Source: Mycocentrospora acerina (lineage: Eukaryota > Ascomycota > Dothideomycetes > Pleosporales). From it: a stretch of DNA of 64,000 nucleotides. The notes beneath the pieces are model-generated. The model was not told the DNA's origin. It was given only the letters and a program-made list of their open reading frames with translations, and did not search any database. Each line of letters starts with the position of its first letter. The first letter of the stretch is position 1. The position numbers and the translations under genes are program-made. Positions 10,890-22,721 of the stretch are shown here, in pieces. The stretch covers positions 24,555-88,554 of the forward strand of contig JAKUHH010000380.1 in assembly GCA_022701365.1 (NCBI GenBank). The letters are read 5' to 3'.

Positions 10890-11607
10890 TCAGAGAGGGA
10901 ATTGCACGTACTGAGAGAATTTGCTCCAGTTAAACAAGAACAGTTGTTTCATTTCCTTAGCCTGTCGACAATTTTTCCGATGGCCTCTCTGCTGCCAGCC
11001 TTGCTTCTGACATGCCTTATGGGCATCAGCAAGCTTACTCACATCATAGGTATAATGACCGACCTTGTTACAGTACCAGTAACATCCGCATTGTGCGCAT
11101 TTCAGAAGGAAGTGGCCTTCTAAACCACAAGCATCGCATTGTCTTAATCCAGCATTCGGGCCGTTTCGATCGTTTAATCTGTTGCCCAAAGAGAGAGCAT
11201 CTTCTAATGGCATATCAAGAACCTAACTAATTAGAATGCGATGATGCAGAAGGTATTTGACATACTTCTATCGTGCTATTTCTCTCTTGCCGAATGCCTA
11301 CCGTCATGTCCAGGAAACCATGCTGTTCGGCGTACAAGATTGCAACTGTCCGACCTTTCTGAAATCGATTCAGGTCCAAGAAACGCTCGTCTTCTTCAAT
11401 ATAAAATGATATGGGGAACTTCTTTCCCGATCTATCCTTCGCCCATAGTCGTAAGCGAATAAAGTACTCAACCTCTGAGATTTCTGCAAGGAGACACCAA
11501 TGCTGTGTTGGGAAAAGAACACCTCCAGCCTTGACGGTACAACATTCTAAATCAGGGTAAAGCTCGTGGGGACATTCATCGAAAGTTGGAAAGTAGCGTT
11601 CGTCCAT
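10890..11607 (-). CDS. MYND-type zinc-finger protein
   Basis: Three exons on the minus strand: 11607-11266, 11222-11064 and 11015-10890, coding for 208 aa. Intron 1 is GTATGT...CTAATTAGTTAG; intron 2 is GTCGGT...CTGATGCCCATAAG (48 nt, so it can be misread as coding). The start is the ATG opening MDERYFPTFDECPHELYP. After splicing, the C-terminal part holds a complete MYND finger: C143, C146, C156, C159, C165, C169, H179, C183, with the YC and QGW signatures. MYND fingers bind two zinc ions and proline-rich partners. The N-terminal half (FPTQHWCLLAEI, KFPISFYIEED) is conserved in fungal relatives but has no named function. The protein ends NWSKFSQYVQFPL. Confidence 0.75.
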
Positions 11608-11682
11608 TGCGTGAAGAAGAGCCGAATTGGCCTGAGAAGTCAACAAACAGTGGCTGGAGCCAAAATTATCATACGAAAGCAA

Positions 11683-12370
11683 GAGTGACCACAGTAGATG
11701 TCAGGATGATCAGATTGAGGTAGGTCTTTCTTGATTTTGGCAGTAGAAAATCCCTTGTTTCAATCTGGTGAGAAGGGCCTGGAGCTCACTTGCATTCCGT
11801 AGGGCCAGCCTATCGTGCTCGTGACACTTAAAAGGCCATAATTGCAGTGCATGTATGACGATCCACAACCAGGACAGACTTTCCTACATGTCCGTACAGG
11901 TAAGCAGGGCTAGTGAATGTTCAAGACCAGTCAATTGAACTCGGCTGAAACATTCGTCTGCAGTATCACACTTTACAAACTCATGACTCATATTATTTAC
12001 ATTATTTACTACTCGTGGTATACCCATTGTCATGAGAAACTAGTACCGCACAAATAGATACGGATGTTGAAAAATTGCTGCAACTCGATAGCCCGAAGAA
12101 TATCAGCAATTTTATTCTCCGAAAAAGTGCGCTTGTGTCGTCGGAACATCGTCTTGCAGCGTTCTTGCATTCCGATCCGTCGCCTGAATTTCAAACTCAT
12201 CAATTGGCTGTTCTTGATGCAACAGATAGTGCACTTAATTAGCTTCTATGATTGTGCGGTCCCTATTACAGCAAGTCTTATGTATTTGTGGGGAGATTAC
12301 GTACGGAGTATTCGGTCGCGATCATATCATTTATGCAGTAGCTGAGACCTGATTGCTTTCTGCCTTTACG
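11683..12370. other. Gene-free stretch
   Basis: No supported gene. A frame of 93 codons at 12064-12345 has no recognisable motif. Confidence 0.4.
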
Positions 12371-13270
12371 CTATTCACGAACAATCTGCTGATCAGCCTC
12401 TTGTTGAGCAAGTAAATCCTTTCCAGCTCCCTTTATCCAGGCTCCTTGTTTCTGGAGTCGCTATCTCCTGAACTTTATCATTAGATTTCTCTAGACTGGT
12501 AATACGATTGCGCATCAGCTCAACTAAAAAATTCACTACTCCAGCCCCCTTCTCCAGCTGGCTGATCGCTTTAATGATTGAGGTTGGTGATGAACTCTTA
12601 TACTACCAAACCCTAATTTCATATTAATGTTGACTGAGCCTCAAGCTCAAAAATGCTACTCAGTGTCCAGGCCTCCCAGAGAGCCTCTGTCAAGACAGTT
12701 AGAGTAGGCGTACGGAGCTGCACGTCCAACTTTGACAGAACAAGGTCTAGCTGGAGAGAAATAAGGTCTGCGCCTCGAAAGGCTGAGCAAATACTAGCTG
12801 CTATAAGTGATTGAGTAAAGGCTGCTTTGATAGCTGGCAGGAACTCAAGCTTAGTGATGCAGTTGATATGGTGGCGGATCAGGCTCTTAATTTCAAGGTT
12901 GTATGCGCGCTTCAACACCACAAAACAGGCCGCGTCAAGTGGTTACAACAGGCGAGATAATTGAGGCGACATGTAGAGAATTCAGATAATATTCTCCTTG
13001 CAGAGCTCTTGAAACTTAAGAGAGTGGCGACTCGCGTGGCCATCAAGGAAAAGCAGCCCTTCAACGCGGGACACCCGTTGTAGCGGGACAACATCATCAT
13101 GTAGGTTGGAGTAGACTTCACATCCTTAGTCTAGAAAATGGAATTAAATTTAGTTGCTTTTAGAATGAATTCCTTAAGTAAGGGAAATACTCATCACTCT
13201 TGAGCGTTGAGGTCGGAGTGCGTTGTCCCGTGGGAGCTGGTGTCCCGTGTCGAAGGGATGGACATTATAG
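12370..13270 (-). mobile_element. Fot1/pogo-type transposase relic, family B (3' part)
   Basis: The minus strand from about 13120 reads degraded transposase. The longest clean piece is 12921-12619: LKRAYNLEIKSLIRHHINC, KLEFLPAIKAAFTQS, LDVQLRTPTLTVLTEALWEA. These match the copy at 48433-50042 almost residue for residue. The catalytic segment around 13030-13090 survives only as fragments and there are many stops. A possible element end is the GGGATGGACATTA at 13255-13267. Confidence 0.7.
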
Positions 13271-13342
13271 CCTTAATAAATCTTCAGTGTCCTTCCTCCT
13301 ACACTTGTCACGAGCAAAGTCTTCTGTAGAAAATAGTAATAG

Positions 13343-13612
13343 ATTATATTAGCTGTTGCTGATGACTGTAGACATACGAGCAGGATTGCTGCATGATAGG
13401 CAGTCTGGACGAAAAGCTCAGGACACTATGACTAATTGGTCAATTACGCCGTCTCCTCAGCGCAATACCCTAAAAAGTGTCGAGCATTATGTAATGATCT
13501 AGCCACCTTAGTATTGCTAGAGGACACACAGTCTGCCGTACGCTGTTCTATCAATGATCTCTACGTACCACACATGACACTCTTCTGTAGCCATGATTCT
13601 ATCTGGATTGAG
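13343..13612 (+). repeat. Dispersed repeat R1, copy 2
   Basis: Same orientation and content as 3268-3535 (shared blocks GTCGAGCATTATGTAATGAT and CCGTACGCTGTTCTATCAA). Non-coding. Confidence 0.7.
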
Positions 13613-13826
13613 CGTTGCATCTCCATCATTTCAGAACGTTAAAATGAACAGACTGTAGATTAGCTGTGGAGAGGAAGGGTCACGGATAGTCTAGGGTGCC
13701 TGCCTTGGCAGCGTTCATGTGGCGGGGTAGACTGCGTCCTCAGCCTTGCAACTTGTGCTTGACTTCACATAAAATCCGCTTTGTCCGATCTTGTAGTAGA
13801 TAGTAATCATACCTAGTCTCGTCGCA

Positions 13827-14871
13827 ATGTCGCTGTCGAACGATGTTGTCCGGCTTGTTCACGATCGCCTCCTTAAAGCGCAATCCTACTCCCAGAGTGC
13901 GGTTATCGGCACACTTGACGATCTCGGATCTATGGCGGAAACGCTCTCTACAATCGCAGAGAGATGTCGAACAGTCACAAAGCCGTCAAACCCGAAGAAC
14001 ACAGCGTATGGGAGGACTACGGCGATTAAGCAGCTCAAGCGTCTGCTGGAATGGGACCATTGTATGTTTGTCGACGGCTCAAGATACGAAAGACCAGACT
14101 GAAAGCCACCTAGTTTTGAACCATGTCAAAATCAATCCAGTTCCAGTTGAAAACACTCTTCTGTTTCGTGCTCACCAACAACCTCTATCTAATCCGCCCC
14201 TAAGTTTCATCCCGCTAGCACGTGAAAGGTTGCTGAGCGAAAAGTACCAGCGTGCTAACTCTGTACATATTTTCCTCCAGACCGTAAACGAGCATTTAGG
14301 AAAGACGAGTCTCGAAAAAAAGGGAAAGAAATTGAATCCAAGTAAATTCACCTCAACGAGTCCAGACTTAGACTGGACTTTACACCTTACCGGCCAGAAA
14401 GCAAGACAGACGCGAGAGGGGGTAGACTGGGTAGGACTAGTGGTTTTTGATCTTCAGAAACTAAGTGAGGCGCCTGGAGTGACTGCGATCAAATTGTCGG
14501 ACGCACTTGATTTTGTACGCAACAGTCCATACTCCAACATAATCGATCAACAATACCAAACATGGGCGAGCAACTGCCACGAGTACCTTCTTATGGGGCG
14601 AAATATTTCGAGCGGCATAGTGCAGCTGATTCCCTGGACGAGGTTGGAACTGATGCCGATCATTCATCCGAGGTTCACCACATCGTACACGCTTAAGGTG
14701 TACTGCAACTATCTTGACGAAAATATGTTTACTCTTCCAATCAGGGAGCATGAGGAGGCTTGCCAGATGGTAGTAGAATCAAGCAAGATTCTCACAGGAG
14801 AGAGACTGAGTGACGTGAAGTATGTACGACAGATCGTTCATCTCATCCTCAATCCTATAGTCAGATTCTAA
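13827..14871 (+). CDS. Fungal protein of unknown function, possible DUF7587-like
   Basis: Starts at the ATG at 13827 (MSLSNDVVRLVHDRLLKAQS). The coding potential then moves to the next frame (13843 frame) between about 14060 and 14110 and runs to the TAA at 14869-14871. A GTATGT donor occurs in that interval, but the in-frame acceptors would give an intron of only 20-35 nt. Either the intron is very short or there is a one-base shift. The body carries LLFRAHQQPLS, a Lys-rich segment, TSTSPDLDWTLHLTG, VDWVGLVVFDLQKL and CHEYLLMGRNISSGIVQLIPW. The layout (FRxH, then S-P-x-L-x-W, then a strand-rich tail) resembles the fungal DUF7587 group. That is a tentative recognition, and no activity can be assigned. 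Confidence 0.55.
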
Positions 14872-15082
14872 GCAATTCGACTTAAAGATGTAGATGACGA
14901 CTTGGGCAGTAGGTGCGAGGCAATTTTACAAGACGAGAACGGGCTTGTTGAAAGATTGAGCCAAGTGTCAACTTAAAAAATAAATAACTTTTACACTATT
15001 ATTGCTAGTCGTGATCAGTAAAGTAAATGATGAATCGACACAAGAGAATCCATGATATATAATAAGAGAGTTTAAGTGACGT
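14872..15082. other. 3' flank, AT-rich
   Basis: No feature seen. Confidence 0.3.
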
Positions 15083-15519
15083 GTTTAACAAGCGAGTCGT
15101 CCATTTAAGCAAATCGGCCATCCCAAAAGCCACCAAAATCGCAATTTTTAAAACTTCATCAACTTTGCTAAATAAGACAACAGCTGTCTAAAACTTAGAA
15201 GTAAGGATTTTAGTACTAGATACAAAACTTTAGCTATTCTGGTATCTACTCTACTTTTAAACCATGGAACCTAAAATTCTTTTGAAAGAGAGAAATATAT
15301 CTCTGCCTATTTTTTATGATTTAAAAGAGTTCTTTGAGCAGATTAACCAAAAATCGTTCAAAACTAAAAATAAATAAAAGTTAAATCTATTTTAAAACAT
15401 TTGATAATTATAGTTCTTTTGATCTAGTAAAGTTATCGAAGTTCAGATAAATCACGATTTTGGAGGGTTTTGGGATGGCCGACACGTTTGTAAATGACGT
15501 TAGGTATTCTTTGTTAAAC
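15083..15519. mobile_element. TIR element, 437 bp, non-coding
   Basis: Terminal inverted repeats start GTTTAACAA on the left and end TTGTTAAAC on the right. Inside them is a second, stronger inverted pair: TCGGCCATCCCAAAA at 15114 and TTTTGGGATGGCCGA ending at 15482, each followed inward by CCACCAAAATCG / CGATTTTGGAGG. The interior is very AT-rich with no coding capacity beyond a 37-codon frame. Probably a MITE; the transposase family is unknown. Confidence 0.65.
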
Positions 15520-16425
15520 TAACATTTTACGATATAGTACTTTTGCAAGATGCATCAAAGAGCATACATAAGTAGCAAAGCTACAATTGACAAGAAAGTG
15601 AAGTCGCAAACACTCTCTTAAGCTATTAGGGCTGTAATAATATTTGTAGTTAAGGTTGCTGAAAGTAACAGCGCGCTTTCTGTGCCTGGAAAGGTAGCAG
15701 ACGTTGTTCAGGAGTAGTTAACAGAGTAGAATCTTATAAAATATGTATATGAAGAGAAGGCACAGGTTATATGCGCGCAGATAGCGAAGAGAAACAGAAT
15801 GTGTAAATCTGAGCAGGGCAGCTGGCTGGTGTCTATAATAAATTACAATCCGACTTAGTGTTTAAAATATCTCTCACTATAACTATAGCGAGAAGTATCT
15901 CATAGCGAGAGAATCACAAGTATCTAGCGTTCAAAGTAGTAGAATCTCATCCACACCTAAACATCTGTGCTATACTGTTTATGAAGTATGCTAGGGGTTA
16001 TCCTCTACCTCTCTAGCACTACTTCTGGTGAAATTGCCAACCGTGTCGTCGCCTTTGTGCCTTAGGAGTGGATCCCTTTTTTTTAATCACATGGCACAAC
16101 TCCTCTTCTACAATTCTAATCCTAGTTCCTCAATTCTCTTGAAGTTGTTATAATACACTATCGGTAGCTTTTAGCCAAACTAGCGCGCTGATAGGTCTAC
16201 ATCAGCCTTATGGCGGGTGTTTAGGGATGATTCACTCGACGTCGCTACGCGGATCGGTACTTTCCCATTCTAAGCGAAGTCGCTCTAGTCATCCCTGAAG
16301 GTCGATGGAAGTCTCAGATAATATGATGAACTTTCATTCAAGCCATATGATCTTCATGTATTGTCCGTGGCAAGTTATCTCCGTCAGCAGTCTTGAATCA
16401 AAGTAAGATACGTGCTCTAATTCAT
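15520..16425. other. Decayed AT-rich DNA
   Basis: Short coiled-coil-like fragments (for example EEKAQVICAQIAKRN near 15752) suggest an old repeat. No intact gene. Confidence 0.35.
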
Positions 16426-16830
16426 CTAAGATTCTCCTGTGTGGGTCATCAGAACAGGCATGCCATCTCGGTCAGTATCGCCCGTCTTCTTCATTTTCCC
16501 TCTGCTGGTCATCTTGCTCTGTAGCTGCTCTAGCGCTTGCTTGAAATGATCAAGCGACCCATTCTCGATTCCAAGGGCCCGGACTGCTGTGTACCACGGC
16601 GTACTAGAGATTTCATCTTCAAGACGGAACCTCAAGCTAAAGGAAAGACTGGATATTCGAAGCCTTAACGGTGTACTTTTCGCGGTCCTTCAGAGCATCC
16701 TTGGCGTCTTTCAGGTACTCGAATATCTTGCTCGAGAGTTGGAGAAGAGCAATTATGCTGGCTATAATACTAATCAGTTTCATATTCCAGCTTGGCACCG
16801 ACACTGGATGGGATGTTCATCAGTCCTCCA
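16426..16830 (-). pseudogene. Fungal STAND/NLR N-terminal domain, fragment
   Basis: The minus strand from 16799 reads MKLISIIASIIALLQLSSKI, then FEYLKDAKDALKDREKY and KASNIQSFL followed by TAG. The next frame continues LRFRLEDEISSTPWYTAVRAL, ENGSLDHFKQALEQLQSKM and stops at 16426. This is the N-terminal helical domain common on fungal NLR-like (STAND) proteins, which sit upstream of NACHT or NB-ARC ATPase domains and act in non-self recognition. A one-base frameshift separates the two parts, and no NACHT or repeat domain follows within the window. It is a remnant of a recognition-type gene, not a working one. Confidence 0.65.
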
Positions 16831-16899
16831 CTTTTTCTTCATCCTCAAAGCTACCTTATTCCACGCTTGAATCTTTTTTAAACTAGGGACTGTTGATAA

Positions 16900-19740
16900 G
16901 CATGATTCATTGCTACTCATTCTATGGCAATCTTTTGCGCCGTTCCTCTTAGCACGCCGTCCGTCGCTCGTTGTCGCTATGATAGATGCACTGCAGCGAG
17001 CGACACGCCGATATAATAACAAACAATGGAGTCTTCATTCATAAATTCATTCGCTCTCTACTCTCACCCTACATGTCCAGCACCTCGACTGGCTTTGACT
17101 CTAGTAGTATCCTTAGAAGTCAAGCGTTTATGTTCGGATTGCACAAAGGAAGCACTATGAAATAGAACATTGGCTTCGGTAAGATAAGTCGCTGTTTGGA
17201 TGTGAGAAGGATTTGTTACAGTGAGTTATACAAAGGAAGGACAAGATACCAGCTGACCATGGGAATCGGACAGGCCTTATAACACGAACCTCATTTCCTG
17301 TAGCACCGCAGACGCTTCTCGCTGAAAATGGACAGCGCGGATGCTTCGTTTGGGCCTAAGTTTATTAAAGAAGTCTATGAGACTCGACTAGCTATTTTAT
17401 GGTTTAATAAAGGATTGGGCCATTGTCGTGATGCGTAGTACACAGTGTCGGAAAATTATGATGCGTGGATTCAGTTATCGTCTCGGCAGTGTGTATAACT
17501 TCACGTCCACAAAGATATAACGATCGAAATTACAGTCTCGCAGGGCTTTTTGCAGTAAACATCCTCTCTCGGATTCACATGACTCACTACAACTCTACAA
17601 TGGTGAGTGATAGTAACGCCTGCTCTTCTGCTCTCCAGTACCCACCGAACTCCAGTGCCAGCTGCATGTCTGGCAACATTTTCAATTCACAGTCCTCATC
17701 ATTATGCGATGACCAAAGATAGGCGGTCTCATACACTCTTCTACAAGCATTCGGAGATCCAGGTACGGCGAAACTAATGCACAAGACGGCGAATTCTTGC
17801 AAAGAAAACCAGAAGAGAGACCAAGTGCGCTGGTAGGAATCATATGTCGAAGTCTGACTTGTTTTTATGATTATATTGATGCCTAATGTAGTGATGCTGG
17901 TACTGTCACGAGCAGTGGATTCGCTTTCTGCTCAAATAGTCGAGCGATCCTTGCCCCTCTTGCTGACGGCTGTTGATGAAATTGTATAGAACTTAACCTA
18001 GCGAACGATCTGGACGGCAGCTCAGTGACGAGTATGCCTGGTAATGGACAGGATGGCGGAAGCGTTTCGTAGATTACTCTCAATTTTGGTGGTGGACATG
18101 GTGCCAGAGCTGGCAATGGAGGCTCCGATGACCCCAGGCAAGAAACAGAGAGTGGTGAGGAAAATAATCGAAAGCGGTTTAGGCTGACACACGTGCTGAT
18201 CGTGTCGTTGCCTGCTTCTGTGGTGTGTGCAATTTTGATGGGAATCAAAGATGGCAACGTCGGTACAGGTTTTACGGTATTTGCCGCCCTTCTTGCCTTG
18301 CAAGATCTTCTATTCAAGACATCCAAGGAATAGGGTTGTATTCTTGGCCAGGATGTAAAAGGGATATTGTCAGATTGTATGTACGTCAATGTGCGACGCC
18401 CAAAAGTCGTGGATTGAGCATATTTTCTAGAAATGAATGATGAATAATGGGCCAGTGAAAGATTCTACGCAGAACAGCACGCGATTCTTCTCCGTATGGC
18501 ATAGCGCCACCCTCTAAAACGCATGCTTTTAGTCTAGCGAAAATATTCAAGTCCCAACCAGCCACACAACGTTCTAATGTTCACGTACACAATAAACACA
18601 TTTAAGCAGCTCTAACTATATGTATTCTATACGCTACCTTGCACGCAATAGGCACCGTCTTAGCTGCGCAGAAGTGGCCGAGCACTGGATAGTATCAACG
18701 CCTGAGTCTATAGCTAGTGCATGTGCACGTGTTAACGATCATTGTAGTACGTTTACTCAGATGAGTCTGCTGCAGAATCTTAATCCAGTTGTTTTTAATT
18801 TCCTCATATTCGTTCCGAGTGAAAGGGTAATCATCTGGACGCTATATCAGATCGCTATACCTTTTGAGAACCCCATTACTCATCTGCGTACTCATCCCAA
18901 CGTTTCCCTATTTGCGGCGTACTCTATAGCACAATTTAACGGCTTGCCTACCGCATAAAGTTTCCATGATCTAAAATCCAACAACGATGAATCTACACCG
19001 CTCTCTTACATCGCATCGCCCGTTCCAGGATTCTGTTGTCCTTACTGCCTAACGTCTAAGCTAGTAAATTGAATCAATCTGAAAAGGCGTGCAGAGGTGA
19101 ATTATAATAGCATAGCCCCTCATTACTTGTGGGAGAGTTTTCAATCTGAAGGTCCCCTCCATATTTGGACAAATTGCTCGCCAAAATACTGGATCGTGAC
19201 TGAACAGAGCTCCCCAGACCAACAAGTGCACCAGCAACATCCGCACACGATGAGCGAAGAGGATGACTTGATGTACGTGGAGGCTGAAGAAGAGCAGCAC
19301 TTGCTAAAAGAGAAAAGCGACCTGATAGTCTTAGATGAAGAGCTGGAATATGATGAAAATAAAGAGTGGCTTTGAGACTGCGAGTGGTCAATGCGGTTCA
19401 TTAATAGGCTTATTCATCTTTTTGTCGCAGCTGCCGCACTTACATCTGCGACTACGTTAATAGGTCTCATCCTAGGTCTCCAGAATGGCTTTAAATGTGT
19501 GAGCCCAGTAGAGTCTGAACGGGTCATTTGGAAGAATGTATAGGTCAGCAAAATCGTCTTTCAACGATTCGACTGACCCTCATGTAAACCCTACGTGTCC
19601 TTCGTTGCTGGCCGCGGAACTAGACACCTTCTTTTTTTGCCTTTCCATTTGAGCTTCCCCAACGTGAACAGACTGAGCGAAGATACTATGCTATCTATGA
19701 GCGGTTTCTTTGCTAAATATTTAAAACTTTGGCTTTTTCA
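16900..19740. other. Gene-free stretch
   Basis: About 2.8 kb with several open frames of 70-168 codons (longest minus 18389-17883). None has a recognisable motif, and codon content is not convincingly coding. Confidence 0.4.
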
Positions 19741-19749
19741 CGAAATATG

Positions 19750-19890
19750 AAGGGACCCTGCGCGGCGAAAAATCCGGTAGGCTGAAAATAGCCAATGAGA
19801 CACTGCGTTAGGTCGTGATATCTGTAATCCTTGCGCTCTCATTGGTTGTTTTCAGCCTACCGGATTTTCGCCGTGTAGGGAGGGATGTTA
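19750..19890. mobile_element. MITE family M2, copy 1
   Basis: Inverted ends GGCGAAAAATCCGGTAGGCT (left) and AGCCTACCGGATTTTCGCC (right), with outer GAAGGGACCC and GTAGGGAGGGATGTTA. The interior shares CAATGAGA...TCTCATTGG with the copies at 42751 and 45444. Non-coding. Confidence 0.7.
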
Positions 19891-20964
19891 GTTCTCCAAG
19901 TGGTTCCTGTTTTCAAGGTCGTGACAACGGCGGAACGAGCTCAGAGAGGTTTGGCGGCGTCATACATGAGCAAATCGTCGCCTAGTTTCCGCTTGGTGGT
20001 CCGGTAGCCCAGAAACCCCATCCTAGTCTTTGAAAGGCTTCATACAACATGCAAACTACGTAAACCATCTACCAATCAAGGTTAATCAGCTGCAAACTGC
20101 TATTGCTGCATACTGTCGCGGTTTAGGGGGCAGTATCGGGCAATATCGCCCCACAGCTCCGCACAGGGGAGGACATGGCAACCTCGCTAGGTTACGCTCG
20201 GCAACGGTGGCATGTATCACGACTTGTTGACTACAGCAGGATCATCGGGGCAAACATGTTCTCATTGTTTCGGCTACCCTCACCATTTCCACCACTACCA
20301 CTGCCTCCTCTGCGTTGATAATAGGTCACCTTTTTACGATGAATTTGGGTAATGATCAGCTTGTACCATGCGCCATCCGGCTGCATGGTGCACGCTAATT
20401 CAGCGTACGCTTTACGCCCTACTCAGCCCATTCTGGTAAGCGCTAACCTTGACTTCGAATCATGGTGCACTCAACTCACAAGGTATCGCAAGCTACAGTG
20501 GTTTTAACATGGTGCGACATCTCATTAGCAATAATGGGGGCTGCATCGAGCGTGATTTCGCGTTTAGTAGTCTCTTTGGCCGGCCAGCTATGCGATGTAG
20601 TTGCACATCGCGTGTTCAATCAGGCATCAGAATGGCTCGCCGTTCAACTCGCTCATCAATCCACCTATGTGTGAACATCTTAGCTCTAGCGCACACTACA
20701 GACGTCCTCCAATCTTGTTAGTTGCACGTTTATCTCCCTGATTCAGAGAGCTAGCTGGTGGTGTCCAACGTATCGAGTAGACAGTCATGCTAAATGGACA
20801 ATGCGTTGTCATCTACACGTCGAGCCTGTATGGCGCAAAGCGGGAATATGATAAGATTTTTGTTTGGGGAAGTTCTTTCTCTTTTTAGCTCTCATGAAAT
20901 GATTGGCTAGTGGTGTCAATGAGATCGAAGAGGTTCTTTCACTCTTCAATACACAACCCCATTG
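19891..20964. other. Gene-free upstream region
   Basis: No recognised gene. Open frames at 20449-20721 carry no motif. Confidence 0.35.
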
Positions 20965-20972
20965 TATAAATA
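20965..20972 (+). promoter_or_regulatory. Possible TATA box of the deaminase gene
   Basis: TATAAATA lies 89 bp before the ATG at 21061, a normal distance for a fungal core promoter. No other support. Confidence 0.35.
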
Positions 20973-21060
20973 TTTAGAAGCAGATTGACTTGTGTCCAGC
21001 CTGCTATCAACGAAAGCGAAATCTTATAGCACATTCGTGTTTAGACCGTGGAGCTGAGCT

Positions 21061-22721
21061 ATGTCCCGACAAAAACACACATACGAAGAGAAGGATTGTA
21101 CACAGACAGAGACAGGACGTGCTCAACTAATTGACTTATCAAAAGCCAGTTTGTCTCCGAAGCTACTGCATAGATTTTATGAACCTCTCGGTCTTCTCTC
21201 TGCACTTGGCAAGGCACGTGACAAGCACACACACAAGAGTCTACCTCCGTTTGAGCAAGCAAACTCAATGACAGCCCAACAACTCAGACATCAGTTTCTA
21301 GATGAGTTGGCTTTCCTCTGCGATCATAAAAAAGGAGGCGATTCTTGCACAGCGATTGCCTTGGGACAAACATCTCGAGGCTGTGTATTTTGGGTTGCAG
21401 CGAACAAATGTCCACAGAGACTGATTGTTCCATTCCTTTCAGAGCTATTAAAGATACTAAAGAAAGACCATGGCGAAGGAGATGGCCAGCTTTTGGTTGG
21501 GGAGGTCGTTAGGATATGTGTAACATTCGCACGCGAACGGATAGTGTCTTACGCGAAACATCTCTCAATGGATCTTGAAAGGCTGAAGGGATTTTTGGCT
21601 TGCACAGACGAAGCAGCCTGTATGTTACAAATCGTCAAAGAGTTTAGGACTAGGTTACTGACATATGATGTTTAGTTAACTCTATTTCGATTTGGGAAAA
21701 CATGTTACGTAGTATTGAAAAAGACGACCCATGCTCACTGGTAGAATTCGCCTACACAAACCGACACTCCGAATTCACTCATCAGCTGGCAACTCTTGCA
21801 TATGAGCAACGCTACAATGTCAGTGGAGATGGTCTGCAGGCAACATGTACGTCAGCTCGCCATCATATTGGACGCTTGGGTCTTCATGCTCGATCTGCAA
21901 GAGCTCTTGCTTCATATGCGCCTAGGATGATGGCTTTTCTAGAATCTTACAGTGTACAAGCTGTACCTGTTCCTATCGAAGGTAACGGTCGCCCGCCGCC
22001 TCGAAAGTCAACCAATGTGGAGGCAGCATTGACGCGAATGCTGCCCACCGACGCACCTGAGCTTAAATCGTATCGGCAATCTCTAGCGCTGGTGGATAAA
22101 TCGTTGAAAATCTCTGAGAGATTCTTGAATGACTACAGTGACTCAAAGAACAGAACAAAGGTCCATGCCGAGGTGCAAGTACTTCATCATTTTGACCAAA
22201 ATGATGAGAAGTTTGTAGGAGATGACAAGTACATCGCGTGTAGCAAGTCTACGTGTTTCTGTTGTCACCTTTATTTTCGCCACCACCCAAAAGGGTTCGT
22301 CGTACCCAATCCCAACCATAAGATTTACCTCAACTGGCAGCCACCGGACATGAGAAGTGCCAAGAAAGGAAGGGAAAACCAGTTGAGAGACATCATGAAT
22401 CTTATGATCAAAGACATCCGTAAAGAGGCACTGAATCAATTAATTCAAAAAGCGGCTCTAACGACCATTAATCCAGATCCCATGACCGGTGTCTCTCTTT
22501 CCATCTTAGCTTCGCCACGGCTCGGTGCTATTTCGATTACAGCACATGAAGACCAAAAAAACGATGCACCAACTAATGTTGGTATTGAATGCAGTAGCCT
22601 CAAATCAGATAATGCTGCTGCTTCATCCTCTAGTGCAATTCTGCCTGATCTTGACGAGGATACAGATGAAGAAGAAGGAGGAATTTCACTGCTTGGAATA
22701 GAGGAAGCATTTTCTGATTAA
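21061..22721 (+). CDS. OTT_1508-like deaminase family protein
   Basis: Two exons, 21061-21653 and 21713-22721, joined by a 59-nt intron (GTTACT...GTTACGTAG); 533 aa. Splicing turns two adjacent open frames into one continuous frame (EEFRT-like end joined to SIEKDDPCSL). The C-terminal half carries the cytidine-deaminase-like zinc site: HAEVQVLHHF (H349, E351) and KYIACSKSTCFCC (Cys ligands C379 and C382). This is the pattern of the OTT_1508-like group in fungi. The N-terminal half is helical and conserved in relatives. The C-terminus is acidic (DLDEDTDEEEGG). Family members are predicted zinc-dependent deaminases; the substrate (nucleic acid or nucleotide) is not known. Codons look clean, unlike the surrounding repeats. 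Confidence 0.8.

Noticed and set aside
17883..18389. Open frame of 168 codons on the minus strand
   Set aside because: Pro/Ser/Leu-rich without motif, overlapping a competing frame, no convincing splice context; probably chance.
18620..18958. Open frame of 112 codons (+)
   Set aside because: No homology recognised and no support from context.
19097..19375. Acidic 92-codon frame (+)
   Set aside because: The Glu/Asp-rich end alone does not indicate a gene; three overlapping frames are also open.
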